Assembly (NCBI GenBank): GCA_028023455.1
Contig: JAQFVV010000018.1
Coordinates: forward strand, 7,843,274-7,907,273
Direction of reading: 5' to 3'
From: Epiperipatus broadwayi
Lineage: Eukaryota > Onychophora > Udeonychophora > Euonychophora > Peripatidae
DNA: 64,000 nt
The position numbers were made by a program, and so were the translations under genes. This document shows positions 49,503 through 62,737 of this stretch, piece after piece; the first letter of the stretch is position 1, and every line of letters starts with the position of its first letter. Under the pieces are notes generated by a model that was not told the DNA's origin, did not search any database, and was given only the letters and a program-made list of their open reading frames with translations.

Positions 49503-49689
49503 ATCTAAACTATAGTAAAACATCTCATAATCTGAATATAATCTATTGCAATATTAGAATGAAACACACATCCATCCCTATTTACAAATAACCTTGTATT
49601 GCGGCGTAACACATTTTTCTCATTTATCAAAGATTAATTTTTAGGAATAATCTTCTTGGAAAGATGGCTGGCATTAATTAGGGTTGTGA

Positions 49690-49860
49690 CATAAGTACTT
49701 GATGGGCAACTTCCTTATCAATAGCATATTCAGCAACTAAATACTGTACTTCTGTTTTGAGAGAAAGTTCCCACAATAAACTTTACCAGCATACACAAGT
49801 CTATCTCTTTGCAGGGTGGCTTCCTGTTCTTTAATATATTCTTCCAGAAAAGCTATGAAA
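49690..49860 (-). pseudogene. Unrecognised coding-like fragment with frameshift
   Basis: On the minus strand a frame reads EEYIKEQEATLQRDRLVYAG, then KVYCGNFLSK, and stops at TAG. A +1 shift within the last codons continues as VQYLVAEYAIDKEVAHQVL. The composition is clearly protein-like. It is not part of UCHL5 and I cannot name the family; a broken retrocopy or transposon piece is likely. Confidence 0.4.
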
Positions 49861-49929
49861 AGTTGATATGAATAACATATTTATCAGTAATTCAAAATAC
49901 AATTTAATTACCTAAGACTTGCTTCAAAT

Positions 49930-50345
49930 CAAGGTCACTTTTTGAATGTTTAATCAACAATCTACAATTGAAAAAATATGATATAAAAAATGGAATTCTT
50001 ATAAGGTTTCAGAAAACAACTTTTTCCATACCCAAAAATAAAGATAACTGCATTTGATCTTCCTAGATACAATTGGTGTCTCAACAACAGATTCAGAACA
50101 ACCCATAATTATTGTACTTATCTGCTTCATAAATAGAATTTAACAGCCACTGAATTATATAGATACGGACAAGCACAAACCATGAACTACATAAACAATG
50201 ACTATCGAATCTGGTTATAGTGGTAATATTAAACATTTTAATAAAGTGATTGAATCTACCTCCAGGATAGAATTTCTACAAGTGCCTTTGTGATATTTTA
50301 TTAATAGTTAAGATATCAAAAAAAAAATCCATATGCTAAATAAAT
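49930..50345. repeat. Dispersed repeat, diverged copy of 9390-9740
   Basis: Shares colinear blocks with 9390-9740, including the 3' block 'aatagttaag...catatgctaaataaatt'. Same orientation. Family unknown. Confidence 0.6.
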
Positions 50346-51133
50346 TTATCAATACATAGAAGTTATTTTTCCCATGGGCAAATATATATATAGCATCTAC
50401 TTGTGTTAGCTGTTTTAGGTATGTATTAAGCATAAGTATAATATATATATTAAAAAAATGTATTACATATTCTGGAGGTAATTATCCACAATGTGGTGCT
50501 ATATAAAACATAATGCTATACAGAAAATACTAATGGCCAAAGAAAAAAACTAATTAAAAAGAAATAAAATAATTTGTTTTCCAATGAAAGCAACATAAAA
50601 TGAATAGGTCTTCTGAAAATATTATAATTTCTTTCCATTTCTTAATCTACTATACATTAACTTATATATGTGTATAATACCATATACACTTTAAATGAAC
50701 ATTTCACAATAGAATGTATAATCTTTAATCCTTCTTGCTTATAATTTCAACTGTCAAGAAGTCATCATCAGAGCAATAATATTCAAATATATATAATCAT
50801 ATAATTAATGCTTATCTATACATACATATTTATATATAAAAACATTATATACAATATTCCATATTATGAATCTTAAAAAAATATAATTTTTTAATGATTC
50901 CAATAACTATATATTTTTATATATTTTTAATAAATTCATAAATATAGGTCTTTTATCTTATTCTTATTTTAACTGATTTCTTTTACATAAAATATTTTAT
51001 ATTTTTAATATATATTTTTTCTACATTTTTATGCCTTTTAAACTTTTTAATAATTTATTTCTATCATTTTAATTATTTAACTATATATATTTTTAAACAT
51101 GCATTAATTAATAATAATATAATATAATTATAT
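50346..51133. other. AT-rich intron sequence
   Basis: Simple (TA)n-like sequence; nothing recognised. Confidence 0.4.
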
Positions 51134-51660
51134 AATTCTATTTTTTCAAAATTTATAATTCTTTTTAAATAACTTTACCTTTTTTAAAGTCTTAACAACT
51201 TTAACTGAAACAGTTTTAAGTTGTCTTATTTTTACACTATTTCCTTCTATGAGTATCTTTTAAAACTAACATCTTATTTTAATTTTCAATCTGTATATAT
51301 TTATTTAATTAATAAGTAATATTTTTCTAAAATTAATGTCTTCAATATCAAAATCTTTATTCAAAGATGGACTAATATTTTTAATTAAGACAGACTCTTT
51401 AATCTTCCTATCTCTTCTATTGCCATCTTAATTAAAAATATTACGCTATATTTAAATAAGGATTTTAGTTTTGAAAATTAATTTTATAAAAATATTCTTT
51501 ATTAATTGAAAATTAAAATAAGATATTAGTTTTAAAAAATGCTCATAGAGGGAATTACTGTAAAAATATAAAAAATTAAAATTGTTTCAGTTAAAGTTAA
51601 GGTGTTTAAAAGAGGTAAAGTTATTTAAAAAGAATTATAAATTTTGAAAAAAATAGAATT
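51134..51660. repeat. AT-rich long inverted repeat, arms about 240-250 bp
   Basis: 'aattctattttttcaaaatt' (51134 on) pairs with 'aattttgaaaaaaatagaatt' (ending 51660). The arms stay complementary with scattered mismatches to the centre, where 'aatatttttaattaag' faces 'cttaattaaaaatatt' across a 35-bp loop (about 51390-51424). No coding was seen. Confidence 0.8.
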
Positions 51661-53674
51661 ACATAATAAGGGAAAAAGATAAAAAAATGTAATCCAAAAG
51701 AAAGTAATTAACAGCAATAAATGTAATAAATGAAAGCAAACCATAAAAAATGAAATTCCAAAAAACAATCAATTTAGAAAAAAAAAGCAAAACCTATATC
51801 TCATAAAATGTATGCAAGTGAAAATGCAGATTTCTTAAAATATAGGTTTCACTATATTCATACTATATCATAAGATGTTGCTATAAAAGTGAAAAGCTGT
51901 AGCAGTAATCTAATCACTTTGTCAGTTGAAATTCACTGCAGTCCTTATGGATTTGTATTTGGTCTCATACTTCCATTTCATTTTTTATATATTACTTTCA
52001 TTAAACACAATTATTGCTGTGAATTACTTTTTTAACAAAATAAATTATTTAATAGTTTTTTTTCCCTAAACAAATTCTTTTTTAGAATTTCATTTTTTAA
52101 AAATTATTTTCATTTATCAATTTATTCTAGCAATTATTTTCTAATAGATTATATTTTATATTGCTACATTCCCTAAAATACAACTAATTTTTATGCTTTC
52201 TTTAAAGTGTTATAAATTAGTATCAACATTAAATATGAAACAAAACATATTCATTTTGCATTATTTTGCAATTATTTTTGTACTTTTTGTGTGAATGTAA
52301 TAAAAAATATATACTTATTTTTTTTACAAAATAAATTACTTTCATATATTTATTTGATACTCTTCTTGCCATAAATTTATTAATAAATACATTTCTTATC
52401 AATTATTTTTCCATTTATTATTATTATCACTTATGTACTCTATCTTCGAGTAGTATACATAATATAAAAACAACAATGTTCCTAATGGATGTAATTCTTT
52501 ATATCTCACAATTCTAAATTCAATGCTACACATTTATTCATGATATATTATAAATTATTCTTATGTACTAACTAAAATTTAATTTATAATATAAAATTAA
52601 CCATACTAAGTGAAAGTACATTGATTAGTTGATATACATAGAATATTACTCAAATTTACTTTTTTTTAGTGCATATCAATTTACAATAATCATATTTCAA
52701 TAAATATATAAATGATAATTAATCATTCTTTATTAAATTATAAATTATTATATTTATTTTAATCTTAGATATAGACTTTCAGTTTTTAAAAAACTTAAAT
52801 GTAACTATTTTTTATATGCAATGATAATCGTAAAATTTTAATAATCAACTTCTTTTATTCATCATCACTTTCCCACATTTTTGAATTCAAATTAACATTC
52901 ATGCTTTTATACTTTAATTATATAGATATAGAAATCTATAAAAGATTATTATCTAAAATATAAATATCACAAAATAAAAGCTGATATTTTGATTTTAAAT
53001 GAAAGATTATATTCACAAAATATGAAAGTTTATCAAAATTTAAATAAATTTACACAATTACTTTAAACTTTTTTTTTTTCTTTCAAAAATATACTATTAA
53101 ATTATTATCAATTTCAACAAATTAATGATATCATTATTATTTTTATCTTTAAAAAAATGACTCTAAATTTTAGACATTACAATAAATCATTCTAATGTAA
53201 TGGCAAGCAGTAGCAAACTAACACTAACATTAATCAAATTTTTTTTTATCACTTAGTTATATTACTTTGACTTTAATTATTCAAAACAGATAACTTTGGA
53301 TGAAAAAATTTTCTTGTGTATATGACAAGTAAAAAATAAACAGATTTCTATCTATAGTTACCTTAATCTTTGATTTAAAACTCAAAACTACTTTGTGGCT
53401 AGCAACCTTCCACTGAAGGTAAATATATTGCGACATTGAATTCATGCTATCTATGTTTCAAAATCATAATAGCTTTGAATCAACGTTCACACAGTTTGAA
53501 TTTAGATCACCATCAGTATATTTGAAAGACTTCAGTTATAAACAAAAGTAAGCTATATATTAATAAAGTAGTATCCAGATCACTATTTACATAATTGGTC
53601 ATGAGTAAAGATAGACATTACTAATACGATTTGATTTAATAGACACTTTTTCTACTTTTATGATAAAAGCTTAC
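51661..53674. other. AT-rich UCHL5 intron sequence
   Basis: Nothing beyond A/T tracts. Confidence 0.45.
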
Positions 53675-53805
53675 CCAGATCTACAGGACCTTCTTTTAAT
53701 CCATCCAACTCATACAATCGATTATCAATTGGTAAATAACCAACAAAATGATATACATCATCATCTTTATTTCCAAATTTAGAATCCAATTCAAACATCT
53801 GCTGC
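53675..53805 (-). CDS. UCHL5: UCHL5 coding exon with catalytic His and Asp
   Basis: A 131-bp exon with acceptor TTCTTACAG and donor GTAAGC. It completes an Arg codon from the upstream exon, then reads [20 protein letters not shown]..., [15 protein letters not shown] and one base of Gly. In the UCH (peptidase C12) family the His of the HF motif and the Asp of LYELDG are the catalytic His and Asp; both are intact here. The nucleophilic Cys is encoded upstream, outside the window. This exon fixes the assignment to UCHL5 rather than UCHL1/3. Confidence 0.97.
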
Positions 53806-56800
53806 CTGTAAGAAAAAATAGATAAATAAATTTAATATGATTGCAAAGATAAATAATGACCCAATGTTTTAGATACATGACATTCCTCCTAATTCATTCA
53901 TAAAACAAAAATTTTCATCAACACTCATCTGATCAACCCAGATTATCTTAAAATGTTTAACATCAACCTATGTAATATTTACATACCCATTCAGAGCAAT
54001 ATTAGATAGCAATAACAGCTTCGTGATTATCTGATAAAATCTTAAGCTTATATGAGTAATTCTTAACTATCTAACAAAATTTCTAAGCTCTTTATATAAA
54101 TTTAAGTAGTAAGTCAAGTGTAAAGCAAGTAGGTAAATACACCAAACAATATACTTTGAAGAGGAGAAATCAAAAAAAAAAAAAGTTTAAAATTTAAACT
54201 TTCTAATTTCTGTAAAAATTGATGACCTATTTTTCAAGTGAATTGAATGTATTAAATAACTTTTATAATCAGATGGAAATAGTAAAAACAGTTAGAAACA
54301 GAAAATATTTTTTTAAAATATTATCATAAAAAATATACAATAGTAATCTCTGGAAACCTTGATTGAATATAATTAACTCATAGACCTGGTGATATATTTT
54401 CAATTTAAAATACTTGCAAATAGTTCTATTAACTCTCAGATTATTCTACTTAAAATTTTTTGCAGTATATATTATTTTTGTATATCTGAATCTTGCGCAA
54501 TATTTTCCTTTACTCAAACCAAATGATAGCTTGCATATATTAATATCTACATATTTACATATATATATATTACACTGGATGTTAAAGCTGATTTGAATAA
54601 GGCTGAATAGATATCTCTGCTGATTTAAATTACATGCTCGCTAGTGTTAAAGTTTATTTATCCACTTATATTAGATCTATGTTAGAAACAAATGAAAACT
54701 GATTTATTTTTTGTTTGTTGTATCACATATTTAAAAGCATTGCACTAAAAAAATATCATGGTAGTTTTAAGATTAGAAGTTTCTCTCCAATTATACTAAT
54801 TACTTTACTTTACATATATGTAAGTTTATTGTTCATTTATGAAGTTAGTAATATAAATAGTAATTGCTTCTGACTTTGTAAATAGAATTGTAAATAGATT
54901 TGAGAGAGGTTGCTTTGATATGTCCTCTGATTTCAATTTAATACTTGCAATTTTAGTTTGTTTAGGTGTCTGCAAAAGAACCTTGAAATAAATGAAAATA
55001 ATTCATTTTTCATTCATAATGTCACAATTTTTATAACTAAGAGCACTGCACTAAAAATTATCAGTATAAATATATAAATAGAGATATTTTAATATAATTA
55101 CAATGAACTTTTGATTCACTATTTTACATAGGAATGGGAAAATAAATGAGATAAGTTAAAATGATAAAATAGAAACCTATTAAAAATCATACTTGAGAAA
55201 CAATTTAATGATTATTCATTTAAATACTGACATATAAATTGCAACTTAACTTTTAATCTTTACATAATTAAATACAACATTGCAGTTTACATAAAATTGC
55301 AACTGTTATCATTTTTTTTGTATATTTATTAATGGCAAAAAAATAATTAAATAAATAAAAGAATTTTAAAAAAATAAAAATTATTTTTATCTTTATTAAA
55401 AATTCAGATTTTAGTTAAAATTATCATTATTGGATGTTTTTTTTTTTTTTGAAGAACAAAAACAAGCAAGCAAAAATAGCAGTCTTTTCAAACAAGTCAT
55501 TAATATCTTTAGATTTGACTGAAAATACTCCTCCATTACTCCATTATGTAGTAACTATAATTGTATAAAGGTATGATTTGATTTAAACATAGAAATATTG
55601 ATATACGATTGAATTCCAACATGAATGGATTTCTGGAATTTGTAAGATCTAAAACATTAACACACAGACAACATTTTAATAAATTACAAAACTTTATTAA
55701 CAGTAATAATAATACCAACATATATTGCAGTATTTACACATTGTCGTAGCTTCCCTCCTTTTAAATTAAAATAAAAAAATGTCTCATCATCAATAACATG
55801 GGATTCACAGTTGCTATGGAAATATATTCTTATGCTAACCAGCCAATATACCACTAGAACTATAAATACGCTAGGGAAATATATCTGAGGTAGTAATAAA
55901 CAACTATTAGTGACACTGGTCACAAGAAATCTTTTAACTAACAAAATATACTCATAACTGAGCATTGGGTAGAATCAGTTCATGTGCCCCGTTAAATCAT
56001 TTAAAATATCTCAACACTATAGAATGTCTGCCGGCCCTCACATTCATACACAAACGGTTTTAAGTGTTACGCAAATATATATATATATATTAGCTATCTT
56101 ATAAATCGCACTTGCACTCACACACATATTGAGCTTAACCAATGTCCCCAACCAGAGTAATATTTATTTTTCTTACCAATCCAGGGAAGATATGCTTCAG
56201 CTATCAGCTGGAAATGGATGCACATTGCTTACCACAAAATAATTAAGGTATTGTGTTATTTCTACTTTAATTAAAATTTAAATATATGATTATCATTAGC
56301 TCTTAAATAAGCTATACAAAGCAAAGCTATATGTTATACAGCAATACAGCCAGTCGCACTTTAACTCTTATGCGCTACAAGTAGATAATGAGTTCTTAAA
56401 TCAATCTAATGACCTTACAGTCAGTATAAACACTATCTCATACTTCTCCCCTCAAACTAAACATACATCTGTAAGGAAAAGATCACACAAATCAACACAG
56501 CAACAACCCAAGAATAAGAGAGCACCATTTCACTCGGGGCTAGGATATGTTAAGACTTAATCGCTACACAAATAGAGAAGAACAGGTGTGCACAATGCAC
56601 TACTACGAAAATATAGAAATCATCTCACGGTGTAGCATGACAATGAAGCTAGGAATTCATCCTCTAGCTCCTTATATAAAAAAAAATATTTCTAACCAAC
56701 TATTTGATGAGCAAACTATGTTTTTCAAGATGGTGAGAACTTAACCAATCTTGAATATGCTAAGGCCACTTACAAACTCCCATATATATCAGATTAGTTT

Positions 56801-58689
56801 TTAACTTACTCACACAGCTATTGCATCGATGTATAAACCAATAATTTTGCAAATCCAAATATGGTTACATGTAAAATAACTTCGTATTGTTAACAGTAAA
56901 AAAAAATTATTAAGAAATTAAGAAATGAGCATCGTTCACATAATTTCTACTTCTCCAAACTGGGACAAGGTCACATCAATATCTCAAACATATACATTAA
57001 AATAGAAAAACATATTAATTTTGTTATATTCAAAATTTAAAGTAATAACCTAGTCCAATAAACACATTTCACTCTATACATTCCCACGCACCTTTCTCAA
57101 AATCACTAAAGGAAAGCCATATATTCATATGATAATTGAAAGCATATTCTGGCCTAGCCATGCTAATCTTAAATCTAAACAATCTAAATATTTACTAACT
57201 TTTAACTCATAAGTTTAACAACTAATATCATAATGTATTAACTAAATAAATTACAAAGCAAATAATCATTAATAATAAAAATTATACTTATAGACTCTAT
57301 AACATAGCCCTCCTGAATTCCTTTCTGATCCCAATATATACAGTGATTCTGCGAATAATTCCGTGTGCACACATTAAATCCAACAAGTGAATGCATGCCA
57401 AGTTATTTAAATAAATTTTATGAAACAAGCCACTAGGTTCCAATATAATATTTAATCCAGAAAACACAGTTACTAATTCAAAATGTTTCATCTAAGAGAG
57501 CCTCATTATCCCATTATATTATCATACTTATTAAAATGAGGTAGTAATTTCCAAATCATCCCTTTTATTCCTTTTAGACATTTGCCATTCCTTCAGCTAG
57601 GATTTTATTTCCTATTTTCATGTAATTTAAACAAGTTTTATCACAATTCAGAAACGTAACAATTGAGTTTTTTTTCTCCTTAATGTCTCCTTTTGGTATA
57701 ACCTACTAAATTTCAATTACATCCTCAATACTTCTGTTATTGATAACTTTTGTTTCATGCGGTTCTAGTGATAGAAATAATATTCCAGGTGGGATTTAAC
57801 ATATACAATTTATATTACAACTTCAGTTCTGCTCTTTTCTCGAATAAGTTTTCTTTTCTTTTTTTTTTTATAGCACCAACAGTCATATTTATCAAACATC
57901 ATAATTAATTGATTGAAGGAAATGCTAATACAATTTATGATTTCCATATTTTCTTTAAAGTAACTTTTAGTCTTTGGCAAACACTGTACTATTTTCGAAC
58001 CACTATAATAATGTCGGGCATTTTAAGAATCACGATGATGATTAATTTTGGGAAGAAAGAACACATACCTGATATAAAAAGTTTAAGCACGCATTATATT
58101 TTAATAATAATATACCATTTGATTCAATATTTTGGATCAAAAATTGGAGCCAGATTAGAGATTGTAGACTCTTATATAGGCACACCCAAGAGAAAATGAA
58201 TAGAAGAAAAAGAACCCCACTCCTAAAAAATGTCAGAATTTTATTATCTTGACCTGACCATCAATCTGTGATCCCTGCCTTTTGTTACTTAAATCTTTAT
58301 ATCCTAGTTTCAATTGGCTATTCCCTATTGTTTTAAAATTAGGTGTCTATATTCAGACAGATATCACACGGCTCTTATGGAATGTTTTCCCACTAGGAAC
58401 GAAAACCGCCTGAGAGTGCTAAATAAAAATAAAAATAAATTTTTAATAATGATAATATTAAAAAAAATACATAGCAGACTAACTTCGAACTCAAGATTTT
58501 GAATGAGGACTTTCTGCTATAGATTCAAAATTTAAATAAAATCATTGCTCTCTCAACAGGCTTTCGAACGATATCCCAAATGCCTTATTAAGATTGATGG
58601 TTATTTTTAAAATTAAAAGTTTTCATACATTCCCAATGTGCACACTCACACACACACAAAATGCAAATTTCTTTCTATGGATATTTTAT
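53806..58689. other. UCHL5: UCHL5 intron, AT-rich, nothing recognised
   Basis: This is most of the 5,615-bp intron between the first two exons in the window. Some 50-bp phrases recur loosely at about 54390, 54610 and 54910. The stretch from 56.0 to 58.5 kb is slightly less AT-rich but has no recognisable gene. Confidence 0.45.
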
Positions 58690-59252
58690 AGCCAATCCTT
58701 AGATCTGAGAACATTGCACCTAGATCTTAGGATCTAATGCAATCCTCCAGCAGCCACCTTTTATCTCTACTTAACTACAAAACTATGAGAATGAAATTGA
58801 AAACACAATAATATTTCCAATCCAAGCTCATTAGCTTATATAGTCATATAGGTCTGAACTCAGTTCAGTACCCATACATTTTGGTGTCTTTGCTTCTTTA
58901 ATAACATAGACACCATTATGCTATTAGGCAGGATTGGTATTAAACCACTAAACATCTCATGATCACCATTTCTTATGCTTGCTCATAACTGTTATTAAAA
59001 CAGGCAAAACCCTCCATACAGTAGCGTCACTCAGTGCAAGTCAGAGTAATCAATAGATGCCAAAAGCTAGAAACTAGTCTGGGGATATTGGATGAGTAGG
59101 CACTAGATAGGGATTTTATGCACAAGCCTTCTGGCATCCATTGATTATTCTGGCTTGTATTGAGTGGCATTACTGTATGGAGAGTTTTGCCTGTTTTAAT
59201 AAGTTATGAATAAGCATAAGAAATGGTGATCATATGATGTTTAATGGTTTAA
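58690..59252. mobile_element. Foldback element, family A (third copy)
   Basis: 58730-58910 matches 20760-20960 ('ggatctaatgcaatcctcca', 'ctgaactcagttcagta', 'tacattttggtgtct'). 58940-59252 is a palindrome: 'taaaccactaaacatc' pairs with 'gatgtttaatggttta', and 'ggcaaaaccctccatacag' pairs with 'ctgtatggagagttttgcc'. It ends about 170 bp from the UCHL5 exon at 59421. Confidence 0.75.
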
Positions 59253-59420
59253 TGTTTTAATATTATCAGATAATCAGTCTTGAGTTGACTAAAAATAAAT
59301 TTGTACTTTACTATTAAAAAATATCTTTTGTGTAAAACAAAAATCAAATATTGTTGTTGAATATAGAATGAGGTATCTTTTTGCATTCATTTTCTCAAAT
59401 GTAAATCTATTCTAGCTTAC

Positions 59421-59482
59421 CTGGAGAAGCTGTTATGCACCTGTCTGATCACTTCAGAATTACTTAGACTTAATCCTTTCAT
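59421..59482 (-). CDS. UCHL5: UCHL5 coding exon (MKGLSLSNSEVIRQVHNSFS); first exon in window
   Basis: 62 bp, acceptor TATTTTAG, donor GTAAG. It enters in phase 0 and leaves two bases of an Arg codon. The peptide MKGLSLSNSEVIRQVHNSFS is nearly the family consensus (MKGLALSNSDVIRQVHNSFA). The Met is internal to UCHL5, since a 3' splice site precedes it, so it is not the start codon. Together the seven exons make 606 nt, or 201 residues plus stop, roughly the C-terminal 60% of a protein of about 329 residues. Confidence 0.97.
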
Positions 59483-60183
59483 CTAAAATAAATAGATAAT
59501 GCACAGCCATAAGAATAGTATTAAAGGCATACTTTATTAAAATTTTCAAACAATGTAAATAAAGCAATACTCATTTAAAACTGATATCTGTCTATCTTTT
59601 AAGTTGAAGCAAATATAAATAAAAAATTTAAATTTAAGTCAATTAACACTTTTTTTAAAACTGAAGGAAATAATGGAAATGAGCCCATATATTATTCCTT
59701 TATTATGAATCAGGTTACAATCTAAAACACTTGCTAAACAATTATTAGACTTATAAAATAAATATTTTCAAAAGAATCTTAATATACTTGCAACTAGATG
59801 TTACAACTTTTGCATTTGATTTTTAATGAATTATACATACGAGAATTTTGATGAATGGCTTAGGAAACTAAGAAAAAGTTTAAACCATGTCTTGTGCTAA
59901 CAAATGATTTCACATATACATGTACATTTTATAGTAATATTTATAAAGAAATAATCTTTCAATGCACATATCCTAAAATTCAAACTTTCTAGAACATTTT
60001 GAAAAACTTGTAAATAAGGTTCTTTCATGTATCAATACTAATACAACCAATTATACAAAAAATAAATCACTTTTATCTGATCTCCAAATTTTTATATGGA
60101 CAGTAAATCAAACATTGATACTTGAAGGGATGAAATGTTATATTTGCAGTGATATTTGTAAAGTATCAATCAAATCAATCCAT

Positions 60184-60654
60184 AATGAATAATATTTCTA
60201 GTGTAATTTTCACTATAATATTATCATGCAAGTAGTGACTGATTTCTATCCACTTTTAACACCTTGTGGGGGGTGTAGTCGTAAATATATGATCAAAGAC
60301 ATGAAAATGTATAATCCCCTAGATACCCACTTCACGCTGAACAAGCACTCATTAGTTGTTCCAGATCATAATCTCTTATACATATCTTTATTATTATTCA
60401 GTATATATAGATACCAATTAATAATTTAATTGAATAATGATAAAGATATATATAAGAGATTATAATCTGGGCCAAATAATGAATGATGGTTCAGCTCAAG
60501 TTGTGGATCTTGGGGATCATATAATTTTTTCCAATACCTTTCGTCATATGGTTAAGATTACACTCTCCACAAGGTGTTAAAAGTGAATAGAAACCAGTCT
60601 CTACCTTGCATAAGAGCGGTATAGTGAAAATTACACTACAGAAATATTATTCAT
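60184..60654. mobile_element. Foldback element, family B (third copy)
   Basis: 'aatgaataatatttctagtg' at the left pairs with 'tacagaaatattattcatta' at the right, and 'taacaccttgtgggg' pairs with 'cacaaggtgtta'. The centre, 'catatctttattatt' with 'aataatgataaagatata', encloses about 50 bp. It shares 'caagcactcattagttgttccagatcataatct'-type sequence with 35.6 kb. Confidence 0.7.
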
Positions 60655-62737
60655 TAAGTAGATAATCTCTAATTCAATAAATGACTAATAAAAATTATTA
60701 AATCAGTCCATAGTTTCAAATAATAATTAAACTATAAATTCTAAAAATAACAATGCCTACTAAAATATATAACTCTGAAAAAGTATATATTTATAATAAA
60801 AACAACTTTTAATGCATATAACCATACAAATAATTTACAAGTCAAACTTTCTAGAGACATTGTAATAAACTTGCAAATCATATATTATTTTAGTAAATAT
60901 AATTGTTTAAGTTCATCTAATTTAATAGTTTTATTAAACCATTTAATTAAACTATAATTTTCTGTTATTTTTTCTAATAATGCTATATTTCTGAAAAGCA
61001 TTATAATAAAAATAAAACAGTTCAAATGGTTTGTTTGGCTTGATAAAACTTACTAATATATTGTTTAGTACATGCATTTATTGCGAAATCAGCATAATGA
61101 AAAGTTTTTAAAAAATTTTGAAGGAAATTATACCATAATTTGATATTTAATAAACTTGCAAATAACTTGCCTGATTTACAAATTATTCTTATGATATGTG
61201 CATTTATATCTCTAGTTGCTGTTGGAAGATTAGGAACCAATAATTGTTATATGTCAAAATTGTTTGCTGGTTAATATTCAGACTTTAGATCAAGGCTATA
61301 TCCAACCTGTAATAATCCAAGGAACACATTAAAAAAAAAAAAAAAAACCATCCAAGGACTGCATCCAAAATAACAAATATAGTACATAGATTAAATAATT
61401 GGAGAATTCTACTATTAATTAGATTTAGTAGGCATTTTAAAAATGTAATAAAAACAAGATACAATTGTTTACAAGATTATCAATTAGTGAAGGAATTAAA
61501 ATTATCTAATATGCATTTGATTCAAATTATTTTACTTTTGTGTTCATAAAAAGCAAAACCTCTAGGTGGGTTGTACAAACCCTCACAGTGAACCACCTAC
61601 AGCCTGTGAGCGTTTTGGACAACTGCTTTAGATGAAGGGACTAATAAGTCATTTTGAGAAGCAAAATAATGAACTACCCAATGTCCATTTCAATTGATAT
61701 TTTCAGATATTTTTTTTTAGAGATATTAATTTAATGCTACAAGAAATTGTTTCACTTTTAAACATGATGATATAATCTATACAGCTTTTCCTACGAAAAG
61801 AAAATCTGATTTTCATAAGGTATATTCTGAAGAAAGATAATGAAACAATTCTGGCTATTGGGAGCAGAATAATTAACCTTCATTCCTTAAATCTCTTGAA
61901 TAAGATATATTTTTTCAATAAGATCATTAACTGTCGTAAAACTGCATTGTTGTGAAAATCTACATATCAGCTGCTAATACATCAGACACAGAGATTGAGA
62001 GATTTAGAGAAATATTCTTTGAAAGATATTGCACATGCTAAAACATTTAAATAGTACCAACATTTATGAACATTATATACACATATATGCATTCATGATT
62101 ATTAGTAATAATATATAATCTAAAATGCATAAAGCTACATCAGAAATTACATGAAGATAATTATACCACATATATAACTTTAAAGATTCTAGCTGATAAA
62201 ATTAAAAGTTACAAACTTAATATGATTACTGATAATGTAAAAATTCAACTATTCACTCTACAGAACTGCTGTGCGTATGTGTACAGGTATTAAAAAAGAT
62301 AAGTAAACAAATAAATAGAAATGGATTAAACGGACAATTATAAACTGATCAATAATGGAAGATTTGAAGTTTTGATTAATAAATATAGAATATAAAAAAA
62401 AATTAAAATGTATAATATATAAAAAGGTAATAAATATCTAGAGAGGTAAATAAAAATGTATGTGGCTATATAATACTGATTATAAGATAGAATATATATA
62501 TATATAAAATGTAAAATTATATGTTCATGTATATTTGTATTCATATATTTATATAGTGTTTGTTATAGTGAGTTATAAAAAAGCATTGTAAAAAGTAAAA
62601 AAAAACATACATAATATTAATGAGGTTATAAATGATATGGATTAATAAATTAAAGTATATAAAATATATATAAATAAGGAGTTGCAGTGATTATTGATAA
62701 AAGTTAATTTAAATAATATATAATAGAGAGAGCTAGA
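60655..62737. other. AT-rich UCHL5 intron or upstream sequence
   Basis: A less AT-rich patch at 61560-61640 (hairpin-like 'aggtgggttgtac...gaaccacct') was not recognised. No UCHL5 exon encoding the catalytic Cys motif could be found here. Confidence 0.4.

Noticed and set aside
55684-55965. 93-codon hydrophobic minus-strand frame
   Set aside because: The apparent membrane-like composition follows from A/T-rich codons. No conserved features or exon signals.
57909-58199. 96-codon plus-strand frame
   Set aside because: Not recognised, antisense to the UCHL5 intron, and of AT-typical composition.
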